Part shown: one piece after another, positions 18,758-28,434 of the stretch | Layout of the letters: each line of letters begins with the position of its first letter | Position numbering within the stretch: the first letter of the stretch is position 1 | NCBI GenBank assembly: GCA_035308965.1 | Contig: DATGFN010000065.1 | Coordinates: forward strand, 314,332 to 378,331 | Direction: 5' to 3' | DNA length: 64,000 nt | Source of the DNA: DASYXZ01 sp035308965 | GTDB taxonomy: Bacteria; Acidobacteriota; Terriglobia; UBA7540 | Program-made: the position numbers and the translations under genes | The notes under the pieces: generated by a model | What the model was told of the DNA's origin: nothing | Seen by the model: only the letters and a program-made list of their open reading frames with translations | The model's database searches: none

Positions 18758-20998
18758 TTAGAAGTTCTCAATCACCCACGCATTCGTTGATGACGTCCAC
18801 CCAGCGAAGGCGAGTGACTTGCCGTCTGGGGAGGGGACAGGCTCTTGAGGACGGGTCACTGGGCCCACGGATTTCCAGAGTACGCGCGCGTTCCCTTGGA
18901 AATCAATGCTTAAAAGGGATGCGATCGGCCGTGGCCGAGTAAACGCCAAAAAACTCGTTCCATCCGCTGACCATACAACATTCAAAATATCACTCCAGTT
19001 TCGCACCTTGATATTCCGCGGGGAACTTTGACTCAATGACACAATTTGGAACCGCCCGCCATTAGGTTCGTTGGCCACAATCGCGATTTGCGACCCATCC
19101 GGAGAAAGATCCCAAAAGTAATACATGTTCGGCGTGATAGCCACTTTCTTGAGCTCCACGCCCTTGCCTAAAATAGGATCGAGGGCATAAAAAACAATCT
19201 GTCCCTCTGATCTCTCGTCAAGAACGCAGGTGGCGTCGTGTCTAGACGGACATCGGAACCAGGTGGTGCGAGATGCCTTGAGCACGAACTCGCCCGGTCC
19301 CCCGGAAATTGGAGCGCGCATCAAACGCCAGGAGTTTGGCTCCCTTTCTGAATACGCCCAGTACAACACCCAACGGCCGTCGGGACTGGTGCGAGGGTAG
19401 ACTTCCTCATCGGAGCTGGTAACAACCACCCGTGCTTCTCCGCCGGCTAAATCTTGCCCAAAAATTTGGGCATTGCCCTGGCGATTGGAATGGAAAAGAA
19501 CAGTCCGGCTGTCGGGCGTCCAACTCTGGGGCCAATCGTCTCGATCATCCATGGTCAGACGTCTGGGGGCCACCATGGGGGTCCCATTTTGTTTCAGCGC
19601 TCCGACATATACGTCCGGCTGGGTTTGAGCCCTCAGAACAACCAGACTCCTTCCATCCGCGGTTAAAGTCAGGTTCGAAAGTAGAGACCTGGGCCAATTG
19701 GTAAGCTGGCGAACGCCGCCTGTTGTTACTCCCGTCTCCGGACTCACCTGCACTTCCCATAGATCGGTATCCCTATCGCGGGACTGCGATTCCGGGAGGG
19801 GGAATATGATTCGACCGTCAGGAGACCAGGCGAAATCGAAACGGTCCCCGAATTTTGCCCCCGGCAAAATCTCGGTTTGATGCCCCCCATTAAGGTCGCA
19901 GGACTCAATCCTACCCAAGGGATCTCCGATTCGATTCTTGACGTACGCAATCCGATTTCCATTGGGCGCCCAGGCGACAGTTTCGATTGACTCATCCTCG
20001 CCCACGGTCACGATCTTTCGAGGCGCTTCCCCGTTTGCACCCATTATCCTGATTTCGAGCGCATTTGGTCCGGCGACGTAAGCAATCAGCGATCCGTCGG
20101 GTGACACTGCGCCCCGAGAGCCCTCTCCAAGTTTTCGAGGCGCGCCCCCAAATATGGATACGGCCCACAGACTGAAAGAATTGTCGGGATTTGCCACTCC
20201 GCTTACCAGGAGCTGGGTGCCGTCGGGAAACCATTTCAATGGAAACAATGAAGGGGTGAATCCTTTGAGAAACGGGACAGAATGAGTTTCGCCCGTTTTC
20301 ATGATGCGCAGGTAAATTCCCGTTTGGTCGATGGTGGCCAGGTATTTGCCGTCGGAAGAAATCGCCGCCCCCAGCACTGGTACCTCGACAGGGTTGGATG
20401 TGAGTTGCTGGTGCTTGATTTCGGGCCGTGGGGGAGAGGTTTGAAAATTCTTTACGGCTAATCCACCCAGAACAATCGCGGTTGCAACCCCTAGTAAGGC
20501 CAGGGCCAGGAATTTGAGTCTGTAATATTTCGAACGCGGAGGGTACGCTGAAAGAGCATATTGAGGCAGGTCCGATCCCGGGTCTCTGACCGCCGCCTCC
20601 TGTCCGCCTTCCGTCTCTTCTAAAATGACTCGCGAAACCGTCCTTTTCTCTACAATCAGTTCATCCGTATCATCGCTTGCCCTTCGCACCTCCGCCACAA
20701 ACCGATAACCCCGGCCGGGTAATGTGATGATGTAGGTGTGGTCGCCGGGGCTCTCGCCCAGTATTTTTCTCAGCGTGGAGATGTGCTGGGCGAGGTTGGC
20801 CTCCTCCACAATCGTGTCGGGCCAGAGTTTGCTCATCAACTCGTCTTTCTCCATCACTCGGCCGCTGTTTTCCACCAGCACTATAAGGGTCTCAAGAGCT
20901 TTGGGCGTGAGGACTACGGGCTGACTGCCACGCAGCAGGAGGTGCTTCTGCGCGTCCAATCGGAAGGGGCCGAAGTCGTACAACTGGCCGGTTTCCAT
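18758..20998 (-). CDS. Winged-helix (CadC-like) transmembrane regulator with TolB-like propeller
   Basis: 746 residues from ATG 20998 (the frame continues to 21004). The N-terminal OmpR/CadC-type winged helix runs to about 110, with YDFGPFRLDAQKHLLLRGSQ, LTPKALETLIVLVENSGRVM and IITLPGRGYRFVAEV. A linker leads to one membrane helix (KFLALALLGVATAIVLGGLAV, about 165-187), then a PD40/TolB-type propeller to the end (WSPDG/WTPDSR repeats). CadC-like one-component membrane sensor: the DNA-binding domain is cytoplasmic and the propeller senses outside. It sits between two fibre genes and is divergent from the HTH protein and fibre 2, so it may control that locus; this is inferred from position only. 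Confidence 0.87.
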   Translation of the reverse strand: METGQLYDFGPFRLDAQKHLLLRGSQPVVLTPKALETLIVLVENSGRVMEKDELMSKLWPDTIVEEANLAQHISTLRKILGESPGDHTYIITLPGRGYRFVAEVRRASDDTDELIVEKRTVSRVILEETEGGQEAAVRDPGSDLPQYALSAYPPRSKYYRLKFLALALLGVATAIVLGGLAVKNFQTSPPRPEIKHQQLTSNPVEVPVLGAAISSDGKYLATIDQTGIYLRIMKTGETHSVPFLKGFTPSLFPLKWFPDGTQLLVSGVANPDNSFSLWAVSIFGGAPRKLGEGSRGAVSPDGSLIAYVAGPNALEIRIMGANGEAPRKIVTVGEDESIETVAWAPNGNRIAYVKNRIGDPLGRIESCDLNGGHQTEILPGAKFGDRFDFAWSPDGRIIFPLPESQSRDRDTDLWEVQVSPETGVTTGGVRQLTNWPRSLLSNLTLTADGRSLVVLRAQTQPDVYVGALKQNGTPMVAPRRLTMDDRDDWPQSWTPDSRTVLFHSNRQGNAQIFGQDLAGGEARVVVTSSDEEVYPRTSPDGRWVLYWAYSEREPNSWRLMRAPISGGPGEFVLKASRTTWFRCPSRHDATCVLDERSEGQIVFYALDPILGKGVELKKVAITPNMYYFWDLSPDGSQIAIVANEPNGGRFQIVSLSQSSPRNIKVRNWSDILNVVWSADGTSFLAFTRPRPIASLLSIDFQGNARVLWKSVGPVTRPQEPVPSPDGKSLAFAGWTSSTNAWVIENF

Positions 20999-21139
20999 AA
21001 GCATAGCGCCCGTTTAGAAAAATTTAGGAAATTTTAACTGGATTCTAAAGACTTTTCAAGCGGGCATGTCGCAGGATGCCGCCCAAATCAGGTCGGCGTA
21101 ATTCGTCAAGGCAAGGCCGGCCTAATAACGGGAGGAAAT

Positions 21140-21472
21140 TTGAAATTCAGGCGGACCGCAACCATTCGAATCGAGACCTGTGAAGTCACAACCGTACGAC
21201 GGCGCGCTCCCACGATTCGTGCCTGGTGCCCGTCCTGCGCCGCCGAGGTCGAGATGTTTTCACTCCAGCGGGCAGGAGAGTGGGCTGCCGTTCCTTCCCT
21301 TACGCTTTCCGCTTGGATCAAAACTGAAAAGCTTCACTCAGCCGAGATTGCCCCGGGGGGAATCTACCTTTGCCGAAACGCCCTGGAGCAGCAATTGAAA
21401 GAATCGGCAGCCCTCAAGGCAGTAAGAATCCAAGCCAAGTCAAACGCAAAAACAAACGCCAAAGGAGATTGA
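21140..21472 (+). CDS. Small CxxC/helix-turn-helix protein of acidobacterial type
   Basis: 110-residue basic protein; TTG 21140 is supported by GGAGGAAA at 21131-21138. It carries an N-terminal beta segment (TATIRIETCEVTTVRRR), a CPSC dicysteine (AWCPSCAAEVEMF), then a MerR/excisionase-like HTH region (SLTLSAWIKTEKLHSAEI) and a beta return (GGIYLCRNAL). This matches small proteins of Acidobacteria that put a CxxC motif before an excisionase-type helix-turn-helix; recognition is from memory of the pattern. It ends 24 bases before the fibre 2 start, with its own AAAGGAGA, so it probably forms an operon with fibre 2 and may regulate it. Function unproven. Confidence 0.65.
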   Translation: MKFRRTATIRIETCEVTTVRRRAPTIRAWCPSCAAEVEMFSLQRAGEWAAVPSLTLSAWIKTEKLHSAEIAPGGIYLCRNALEQQLKESAALKAVRIQAKSNAKTNAKGD

Positions 21473-21496
21473 ATTCATTTCTAAAGGAGAATCACG

Positions 21497-24427
21497 ATGA
21501 TTGACATGAAAAACCTCAGGTGCTTGTGGGCAGTCTCAATGAGTCTGTTTCTTGGAGTCGGAGGCCACGGGCAGACGCAGAAGACTGGCAAGGTGGGGTC
21601 TGGGGACGCAGGCGTGATAGCCGCGCAGCCCGTGGAACCGGATTCTACCGGGACTTCTTCTGCGGTTGGGACGGGGCCTCAAGCTAACGGGGTCAACCCC
21701 GGAACAATCGTCCCGCGCCTGATCAAGTTCAGCGGCGCGCTGCATGATGCCGCCGGCAAGCCTGTCATTGGAGCCGTCGATGTGACCTTCTCCTTGTACA
21801 GCACTGAAGCGGGCGGCGACGCCCTGTGGTTTGAGACGCAGAGTGTGCAGGCGGACGAGCTCGGCCGCTATACGGCTCTGCTCGGCGCCATGCACACCGA
21901 CGGCCTGCCCGTTGATTTGTTTACTTCCGGCGAAGTTCGTTGGCTTGGTATTCAAGTGGGCGTGGAAGCTGAACAGCAACCGCGCGTCCTGCTCGTGAGC
22001 GTGCCTTATGCTCTGAAAGCAGGCGATGCGGAGACCTTGGGCGGCAAGCCCGCCTCCGCCTATGTGCTCGCCGATGGGCAGAACGGGACGGTGGCCGGCG
22101 CAGCGACGATTTCGACATCAGGCGCGACACCGGCTGGAACCAAGGGCGCGACGGACAAGAGTGGCAAAACCAACGTTTCGCCTCTGGTAGCGGTGTGCTC
22201 CACCATTACCAGCAATGCAGGGGGGACGGCGAACTTCCTCCCCATGTTCACGGCTCAGTGCAATATCGAGAACTCGGTGATCACCCAGTCCGGCAGCAAC
22301 GTGGGCATTGGGACGGCGAGCCCGGGGGCGCAATTGGACGTACAAAATCCAACCGCTCAAAATAATATCGCCCTGCGAGCCACCAACGCCAATGGCACGA
22401 TGATGTTCATTCCCAATCTGAGCGCGGGCGCTTATAACGGTATGGTCCAAACGGGAGATCAGGGCTTGATTTTCTACGGCACCGTGCCCGGCGCTGGCGG
22501 CTTTGATTTAGCTCCCTGGTCAGGAGGCGGCGGATTGAGAATGACGAGCGCCGGCAATGTGGGCATTGGGACGGCGATCCCCACGGCAACGCTGGAAGTA
22601 AACGGCGCAGCCCAGTTCGATAAGGCCGTCACCTTGGCGACGTCACAAACGCTGTCGGGCCCACAGTTGGATGTGCAAACTCCGGTGAATCAAAACACGA
22701 TCGCCCTGCGAGCGACCAACGCCAAGGGAACGATGATGTTTATTCCCAACCTGGGCGCGGGCGCGTACAACGGTCTGGTGCAAGCGGGGGACCAGGGCCT
22801 AATTTTCTACGGCACAGCGCCCAATGCCGGCAATTTTGTGATTGGTCCCTGGTCAGGGGCCGGTTCTCCGGGAATGAGAATCACGGCGGCCGGCAACGTC
22901 GGCATCGGGACGACCTCGCCCGCTGCCAAGCTGGATGTCAACGGGACCGCCAACTTCAGCGGTGCAGCGACTTTTGCTGCCGGACAAACAGTGACGGGCA
23001 ACGTGAGTACAGCCGGTCAGTTGATTTCAACAATAGCGACGGGAACGGCGCCATTGGTGGTGAGTTCAACCACCGTGGTGCCCAACCTAAACGCCAACAT
23101 GCTGCAAGGGATGCACGCAGGGGACTTTGCGTCGGCCACGGGATCTAACGTGTTTGGCGCAGACCAGTACATGATCATCAACAACGGGTTCCTGGACATA
23201 GGGAACGCCGGCTGCTCCTCTGGATTCGTGGGAATCGGATTCGGCAATTATTTGTCGGGTTGCACCAATTACTCACTGCTGGGTAATGGAGTGCACACGA
23301 TGGTGGGTAGGCCCTCTGGCGGCGGCATTTATTTCCGCGAGGCGAACGTCGACCAAATGGCCATCGTAACTGGTGGAAACGTCGGAATCGGAACGACGAC
23401 ACCGGGGGCGCTATTGGACGTCGTGGCGCCTCCGGCACCTGCAACAGTAAATACGGGCAACGGAGTGAATGGTCGTGACGGGCTCCATCTCACCGCCCAA
23501 AATGGGGGCAACACTCTGGACCAAGGAGTAGGAAACGGAGGCAATGGCGGCTCGATTTCCATTACGGCAGGGTCCGGAGGCATTCCAGGTTGCTTTGGTT
23601 GCGGTAATTTCGGAGTGGATGGTACGATCACGCTCACCGGGGGTGGCAGCACCGGGCGGATCACCCTCCAACCGGGGGCGGGGATTGACGGCGAGACGGG
23701 GTTGCCAATATCAGGGTATGTGCTAATCGATCCCTCCGATTATGGCGCGAGGGTGGGCATCGGCACTTCCACACCGTCGGCGAGCCTCGATGTGGTGGGC
23801 AGCATCCATTCGAGCGCCTATATCACGGCGGGCTGGAACATCACTGCGGGAGGCTGCGTAATTGCGGGCGTGACAACCCTAGGCGGGGTTTGCGTCTCAG
23901 ATGCCCGCCTGAAAACAAACATCAAACCCTTTCCGCTTATTTTAGAGAAACTAACTCAAATTGAGCCCGTACATTTTAACTGGAATAAGTCCAACCCTCC
24001 TCAATACCAATTCGGCAGTGGGCGATCCGCGGGGCTGATTGCACAGCAAGTGGCCAAAGTGTTCCCGGAAATGGTGTCTGTGAACAAGGATGGATTCAGG
24101 CAGGTTAACTACAGCGAACTACCTTACTTACTGCTCCAAGGCCTGCGCGAATTAAAGGCGCAAAATGATACTTTGAAGAGCGAGATTAGCAAGCAGCAGA
24201 CCGACCTTCAACAAGCGCATGACCAGAGCACGGCGCAAACGGCGCAGATTCAAAGGCTGAGTGCCGAAGTTCGGCAGTTGCGACAAGGACAAATTATATT
24301 AGCTTCGCTTGTGGCGCGAGTGGATCGCCTGGAATCGGCGAAGTCCGCTACCCGCCGGGCCCGGAACCACAAACCGCACAAGGCCGCGCAGTCGGGTGGA
24401 GAAGAAGTCGCACGCGTGGGCTTCTGA
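21497..24427 (+). CDS. Secreted fibre protein with C-terminal S74 chaperone, paralogue 2
   Basis: 976 residues; signal peptide at the N-terminus (ATG 21497 after AAAGGAGAATCACG). It shares with paralogue 1 the N-terminal domain (FSGALHDAAGKPVIGAVDVT), the linker, the two-Cys segment and two LDVQN...AGNVGIGT modules (about 22329-22590 and 22660-22920). A Gly-rich middle follows, with NGGNGGSISITAGSGGIP. The C-terminus is a peptidase S74 (endosialidase-type chaperone) domain: Ser801 begins SDARLKTN, giving the Ser/Lys pair five residues apart that in phage endosialidases cuts the chaperone off. It then has GLIAQQVAKVFPEMV, VNYSELPYLLLQGLRELK and a coiled coil. Likely a trimeric surface fibre with self-released chaperone. 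Confidence 0.88.
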   Translation: MIDMKNLRCLWAVSMSLFLGVGGHGQTQKTGKVGSGDAGVIAAQPVEPDSTGTSSAVGTGPQANGVNPGTIVPRLIKFSGALHDAAGKPVIGAVDVTFSLYSTEAGGDALWFETQSVQADELGRYTALLGAMHTDGLPVDLFTSGEVRWLGIQVGVEAEQQPRVLLVSVPYALKAGDAETLGGKPASAYVLADGQNGTVAGAATISTSGATPAGTKGATDKSGKTNVSPLVAVCSTITSNAGGTANFLPMFTAQCNIENSVITQSGSNVGIGTASPGAQLDVQNPTAQNNIALRATNANGTMMFIPNLSAGAYNGMVQTGDQGLIFYGTVPGAGGFDLAPWSGGGGLRMTSAGNVGIGTAIPTATLEVNGAAQFDKAVTLATSQTLSGPQLDVQTPVNQNTIALRATNAKGTMMFIPNLGAGAYNGLVQAGDQGLIFYGTAPNAGNFVIGPWSGAGSPGMRITAAGNVGIGTTSPAAKLDVNGTANFSGAATFAAGQTVTGNVSTAGQLISTIATGTAPLVVSSTTVVPNLNANMLQGMHAGDFASATGSNVFGADQYMIINNGFLDIGNAGCSSGFVGIGFGNYLSGCTNYSLLGNGVHTMVGRPSGGGIYFREANVDQMAIVTGGNVGIGTTTPGALLDVVAPPAPATVNTGNGVNGRDGLHLTAQNGGNTLDQGVGNGGNGGSISITAGSGGIPGCFGCGNFGVDGTITLTGGGSTGRITLQPGAGIDGETGLPISGYVLIDPSDYGARVGIGTSTPSASLDVVGSIHSSAYITAGWNITAGGCVIAGVTTLGGVCVSDARLKTNIKPFPLILEKLTQIEPVHFNWNKSNPPQYQFGSGRSAGLIAQQVAKVFPEMVSVNKDGFRQVNYSELPYLLLQGLRELKAQNDTLKSEISKQQTDLQQAHDQSTAQTAQIQRLSAEVRQLRQGQIILASLVARVDRLESAKSATRRARNHKPHKAAQSGGEEVARVGF

Positions 24428-24712
24428 CGGTACGACAATCTTTGGCGCAGCTTGTGAACGTCGGATCAATTGTGAAGGTGACAACGAATGAGTCATGTGC
24501 GACTCATGCTGACTAGGGTCATCTTCACGGGCAATCCTTAAGGATTGTTTCCAAACATAACCAATTACCGTCTTCGTTTAAACTGAGAGAAACACTTCTC
24601 TTCGCCCGCTGCTCTTCGCCTGCCGTTCTTCCTTGTATTTGCGCCCCGATGTGATTAAATTCAATCACCGGAAATCATTAGGTCTGCCATCAAAGATGGA
24701 AAGGAATATTCC

Positions 24713-26035
24713 ATGAGCGAAGAAATCAATCGACGCGATTTTATGAAGCGAACGACCTTGGCCACCGTAGGCACAAGCATCGCCATGACCGGCATGAGCA
24801 GGCGGGTGCTGGGCGCGAACGACCGAGTGGTGATCGGACTGATCGGCGCGGGGCGCCAGGGTACCGGCAACATGCGCGCATTCATCCACCACGGTTGCGA
24901 GGTGGCCTCGGTGTGCGATGTCTATCAGCCCAATCTGGACAAGGGATTGCAAGCCGCGGGCGCTAACGCCAAAGGCGTAAAGGATTTTCGCCAGGTGCTG
25001 GACAATAAGGACATCGACTCGGTCATAATCGGAACCCCCGACCATTGGCATGCTCTGCCCATGGTGGAAGCGTGCAAGGCGGGCAAGGATGTTTATGTGG
25101 AGAAGCCCATTTCCGTGGTTGTGGATGAAGGCAAAAAGATGGTGGAGGCGGCGCGAAAATACAAGCGCGTGGTGCAGGTGGGCACCTGGCAACGCTCCAA
25201 CCTTCACTTCCAAAAAGCAGTGGAGGTGGTGCAGAGCGGAGTGCTGGGCAAAGTGGGTTTTGCCAAAACCTGGAATTACTCCAATACTTATCCCGATGGC
25301 ATCGGCGCCCCGGCCGATTCGGATCCGCCCGCAGGGCTCGACTGGGACCTCTGGCTTGGACCCGCGCCCATGGTTCATTTCAACCAGAACCGTTTTGGCG
25401 TGGATAATACGAAGTGGTCTACGTTCCGCTATTTCTACGATTACGCCAACGGCTGGTTGGGCGATTGGTGCATTCACCTGCTCGATATCGTTCATTGGGC
25501 TATGAAGGTCGATGGTCCAACGGCCATTACTGCCTCCGGCTCGAAATTCTTTTTGAAGGACAACAGCGACACGCCCGACATCCTGCAAGTGACGTTTGAG
25601 TATCCCGACTTCATCTGTACCTACGAAAACCGCCTGCTCAATCAGAACTCCATGTACGACCACGGCTATGGAATCGAATTCCATGGCACCGATGGAACCA
25701 TGTTCGTCGACCGGAGCGGGTTCAAAGTTTTCCCGGAAAAAAAGGCATACCGCGGCGAAAAAGCGGGACTGTCCATGCAGATGGACGAAGTCGATGACGG
25801 CCTGGCGAACCACGTGGCGAATTTCCTGGAATGTTTGAAGACTCGCAACCGCCCAGCGAGCGACATTGAAATTGGCCATCGCACCAGCAGCGCCTGCCTG
25901 CTCGCTAATGTCGCCCTGCGCAGCAAGGAGAGGATAGGCTGGGACGTTGCCAACCAGCACATAACCCAGGGCAGCCCGGAGGCAAAGAAACTTTTGAGCC
26001 GGGAATATCGCGCGCCGTGGAAATTGGTTGTTTGA
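24713..26035 (+). CDS. Tat-exported Gfo/Idh/MocA-family oxidoreductase
   Basis: 440-residue NAD(P)-dependent oxidoreductase with a Tat signal (INRRDFMKRTTLATVG) and ATG 24713 after GGAAAGGAA. The Rossmann start VVIGLIGAGRQGTGNMRAFI is followed by the canonical EKP motif in VYVEKPISVVVDEGKK. The C-terminal domain contains DWDLWLGPAP and WLGDWCIHLLDIVHWAM, typical of the large exported Planctomycete/Acidobacteria subgroup that often acts on glycosides. It differs from the 6449-7699 protein, which has AKP. Stands alone on the plus strand; probable role in periplasmic sugar oxidation, substrate unknown. Confidence 0.9.
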   Translation: MSEEINRRDFMKRTTLATVGTSIAMTGMSRRVLGANDRVVIGLIGAGRQGTGNMRAFIHHGCEVASVCDVYQPNLDKGLQAAGANAKGVKDFRQVLDNKDIDSVIIGTPDHWHALPMVEACKAGKDVYVEKPISVVVDEGKKMVEAARKYKRVVQVGTWQRSNLHFQKAVEVVQSGVLGKVGFAKTWNYSNTYPDGIGAPADSDPPAGLDWDLWLGPAPMVHFNQNRFGVDNTKWSTFRYFYDYANGWLGDWCIHLLDIVHWAMKVDGPTAITASGSKFFLKDNSDTPDILQVTFEYPDFICTYENRLLNQNSMYDHGYGIEFHGTDGTMFVDRSGFKVFPEKKAYRGEKAGLSMQMDEVDDGLANHVANFLECLKTRNRPASDIEIGHRTSSACLLANVALRSKERIGWDVANQHITQGSPEAKKLLSREYRAPWKLVV

Positions 26036-26410
26036 TTTGGGACGGTCCACGCTTGAGTGTGCTGGCCCAACGAATTTAAGTGGGGCTACAGCGGCGATTC
26101 ATTCAAGTAGAAAATTTATCTGGCTTCGGGGCTGGGGCATGCCTTGCCGGTACTTATGCGACGCGTCCGGTTGGCACTCGCTGCCAGTTAAATCCTCCAA
26201 ATGTCCTTTTTAGACAGCAAAATGCGATATGGAGACCCACTCTTCCAAATGTAGTGCGCACATGTCCTGAAATCTCCTAACTGGCATAATTTCATACCTT
26301 TCCCTCCCATTCGAAGGACCGATTCGAGCCTGCGGGGCAAGCTCGGGCGAGTTTTCCTTGTTTGGAAGCTGGCGTGCCCAATTGGCGTCAGGATCAGGAG
26401 GGAAAATCTC
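26036..26410. other. Intergenic region, no gene recognised
   Basis: 375 bases before the LPG-synthase-like gene. Short frames on both strands (for example 26188-26490 minus) lack ribosome sites and homology. It probably contains the promoter of the downstream gene. Confidence 0.4.
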
Positions 26411-27373
26411 TTGCGTGTCACGCCCATCGTTCGAGCCGGATTTTCGATTGTCTTTGTCGCGATCATTCTCTGGAGAGTTCCCATAAACACGTTGTGGTAC
26501 GCCCTTCAAAACTTGAACGGCGTCTGGCTGTGGCCCGCCCTGGCCTCCGCCTTCGTGGCCTTGGGTATTCGAATCTTTAAGTGGCAGCAGTTGCTCAAGG
26601 CGGGAGGATCGCGCACGCCACTGCGGGACGTTATGCGATCGCTATTCGGAGGTTTTGCCCTTGGAGTGGTGACGCCGGGCCGATTGGGAGAATTTGCCCG
26701 TTGCCTGTTTACCCCGGAGGCCGAGCGGCCCACAGTGATTGCACTCAATGTCCTCGACCGCATTCTCGATTCGTGGTCCGTCGCCACCTATGCGGTAGTC
26801 AGCCTATTTCTCATTGGAAGGCCTTTGCCGGGAACCATAGCTCTTGTGGGCTGGGCAGCTTTCATCCCCGCGCTACTCATCTCACCCCGCTTAATTTTCC
26901 GTCTGGGTGAATCGCCAAGGTGGAACAAGTTTATTGGCGCAAAACTTCCGCGCGGCGACCCGGTGCTTGAAAAGGGTGTGGTGGCAACTTTCGCAGGTTG
27001 GGCGCTCCTCGCTACGTCGATGGACGTCATCACTTTTTATTTCGTGTTGAGAGCATTTCATCCGACGGCATTCATGACGGCGCCCACCACTTATCCCTGG
27101 ATTATGATGGCGTCAGCAATTCCTCTTACACTGGGCGGACTTGGGTTGCGAGAGGGCGCTGCCGTGGCGTTGCTTCATCATTATGCCATTACGCCAGCTG
27201 AGGCGACCGAGGTGGCCCTTTTGCTCTTTGTCTTTCTGAGTTTGTTGCCGGCGCTTTGTGGCGGCCTCTTGATACTTCTGGCGCGCAAGGGGGATAACAC
27301 TTCAACCGCAACCTTAATCGATCGCCGGCTCAAAAGAAAACTAAGCGAGGATCTGCGAATAGGCGGGAAGTAA
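26411..27373 (+). CDS. LPG synthase-like flippase-domain membrane protein (PF03706 type)
   Basis: 320-residue polytopic inner-membrane protein of the lysylphosphatidylglycerol synthase transmembrane (UPF0104) family. TTG 26411 is preceded by CAGGAGGG. Family features are FKWQQLLKAGG, SLFGGFALGVVTPGRLGEFAR, ALNVLDRILDSW, TLGGLGLREGAA and the final LLILLARKG. There is no soluble aminoacyl-transfer domain, as in the widespread short members, which are thought to flip or bind lipids or isoprenoid-linked sugars. Function is therefore open. Confidence 0.85.
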   Translation: MRVTPIVRAGFSIVFVAIILWRVPINTLWYALQNLNGVWLWPALASAFVALGIRIFKWQQLLKAGGSRTPLRDVMRSLFGGFALGVVTPGRLGEFARCLFTPEAERPTVIALNVLDRILDSWSVATYAVVSLFLIGRPLPGTIALVGWAAFIPALLISPRLIFRLGESPRWNKFIGAKLPRGDPVLEKGVVATFAGWALLATSMDVITFYFVLRAFHPTAFMTAPTTYPWIMMASAIPLTLGGLGLREGAAVALLHHYAITPAEATEVALLLFVFLSLLPALCGGLLILLARKGDNTSTATLIDRRLKRKLSEDLRIGGK

Positions 27374-27402
27374 TAAGAACGAAACAATGTGTTCGAGTTC
27401 GA

Positions 27403-28263
27403 TCAGGCCGGCCGGGAGGGAGGAGAGGAAGAGGCATCCTTCACATAGCAAACCCCGTAGAAACGCCCAGCCGGACCTTCCGCCGTCCAAACGATTCTGC
27501 TTTTAGTTTCCACTGGAACCTGCTGGTCGGCGAAAGGCAGGGTAATGAACACTTCATCCCGCACAGAAAATATCTGGCTGCTTACAAAACATAGGCCGAC
27601 TTTGGAAACATCGCGCGTTTGGCAGATATCCGTCACGCCCCACATGTTCCGAACGCGAATGCGCATATTCAGCCGGATTCGCCGCACCTTGCGCATCTCC
27701 TGCTGGCCGGTGTGAGGCTTCGCCGGAGTCAGGATCATGTCAGGTGTTAGCACCTGTTCGCTGGGTCTCCATCTCGTAGTTTCCCCGCAACGTTCGCAGT
27801 GGCGGGAAATCAAGCCCGTGGCCAACAGAACATCGTACTCAATGGAGGAGAGAGCGCTCTGCGCCGCCTTCTTGCACGCAGCGCATTCAATCAATACCTT
27901 TGACCTCAAACCCTCGGCCGGAAGGGAGAACTCCACGCCCCAAATGCCACTCTTGGGGTTGAGCGCTTCCACACCCCATTCCCGGCGATCTCCGAACACT
28001 TGCTGGAAAGCTCCGACCACGCGGAACTCCTCTTCAATGTCGTTTTCAAGGTTCTTGATCAGAACCAGGTCATCCAGCAGCAAGGTATGATTGAGGCTGA
28101 TGCGGGCGCCCTGCTGATTGAAGCTGACCGTGATGGTTTCCTCCACAAAGGAGACCCCGGACATATCGTTCCCAATCACGCGAATGCGCATGGGAGCGAG
28201 GATGCGATCGGTGCGACGCCTGGCTACCTCAACCACCGGTTTATCTGTCATTCCACTTTCCAT
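27403..28263 (-). CDS. Dual PilZ-type protein with central CxxC zinc ribbon, paralogue
   Basis: 286 residues; same order as the protein at 11759-12814. N-terminal PilZ-like half with RRRTDRILAPMRIRV and LVLIKNLENDIEEEFRVVG; central CAAC...CERC ribbon with 32 residues between the cysteine pairs; C-terminal PilZ with RKVRRIRLNMRIRV and RDVSKVGLCF (D-x-S-x-x-G). The start could be Met1 or Met5; neither has a strong ribosome site. It lies next to a STAS protein and PPK2 on the same strand. Likely a c-di-GMP effector; its partner is unknown. Confidence 0.75.
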   Translation of the reverse strand: MESGMTDKPVVEVARRRTDRILAPMRIRVIGNDMSGVSFVEETITVSFNQQGARISLNHTLLLDDLVLIKNLENDIEEEFRVVGAFQQVFGDRREWGVEALNPKSGIWGVEFSLPAEGLRSKVLIECAACKKAAQSALSSIEYDVLLATGLISRHCERCGETTRWRPSEQVLTPDMILTPAKPHTGQQEMRKVRRIRLNMRIRVRNMWGVTDICQTRDVSKVGLCFVSSQIFSVRDEVFITLPFADQQVPVETKSRIVWTAEGPAGRFYGVCYVKDASSSPPSRPA

Positions 28264-28434
28264 AAGATTTGGGCAAACTTCCTTGAACGTTGGATAGCCA
28301 CGCCGTCGCGCATATACTGATCAATTTGTCATTATAGCTTATTGGCTCGCACTCCCAACCACCCTTTCGGCCTAGCCTTAGCGCGCTCGAATTAGGCGCG
28401 ATAGCGCGCAACTTGGACGAAGTATATGCGTAGA

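Noticed and set aside
24665..26050. 461-codon open frame on the minus strand across the Gfo/Idh/MocA gene
   Set aside because: It mirrors the real gene's GC-biased codons on the other strand, has no ribosome site and no recognisable family.
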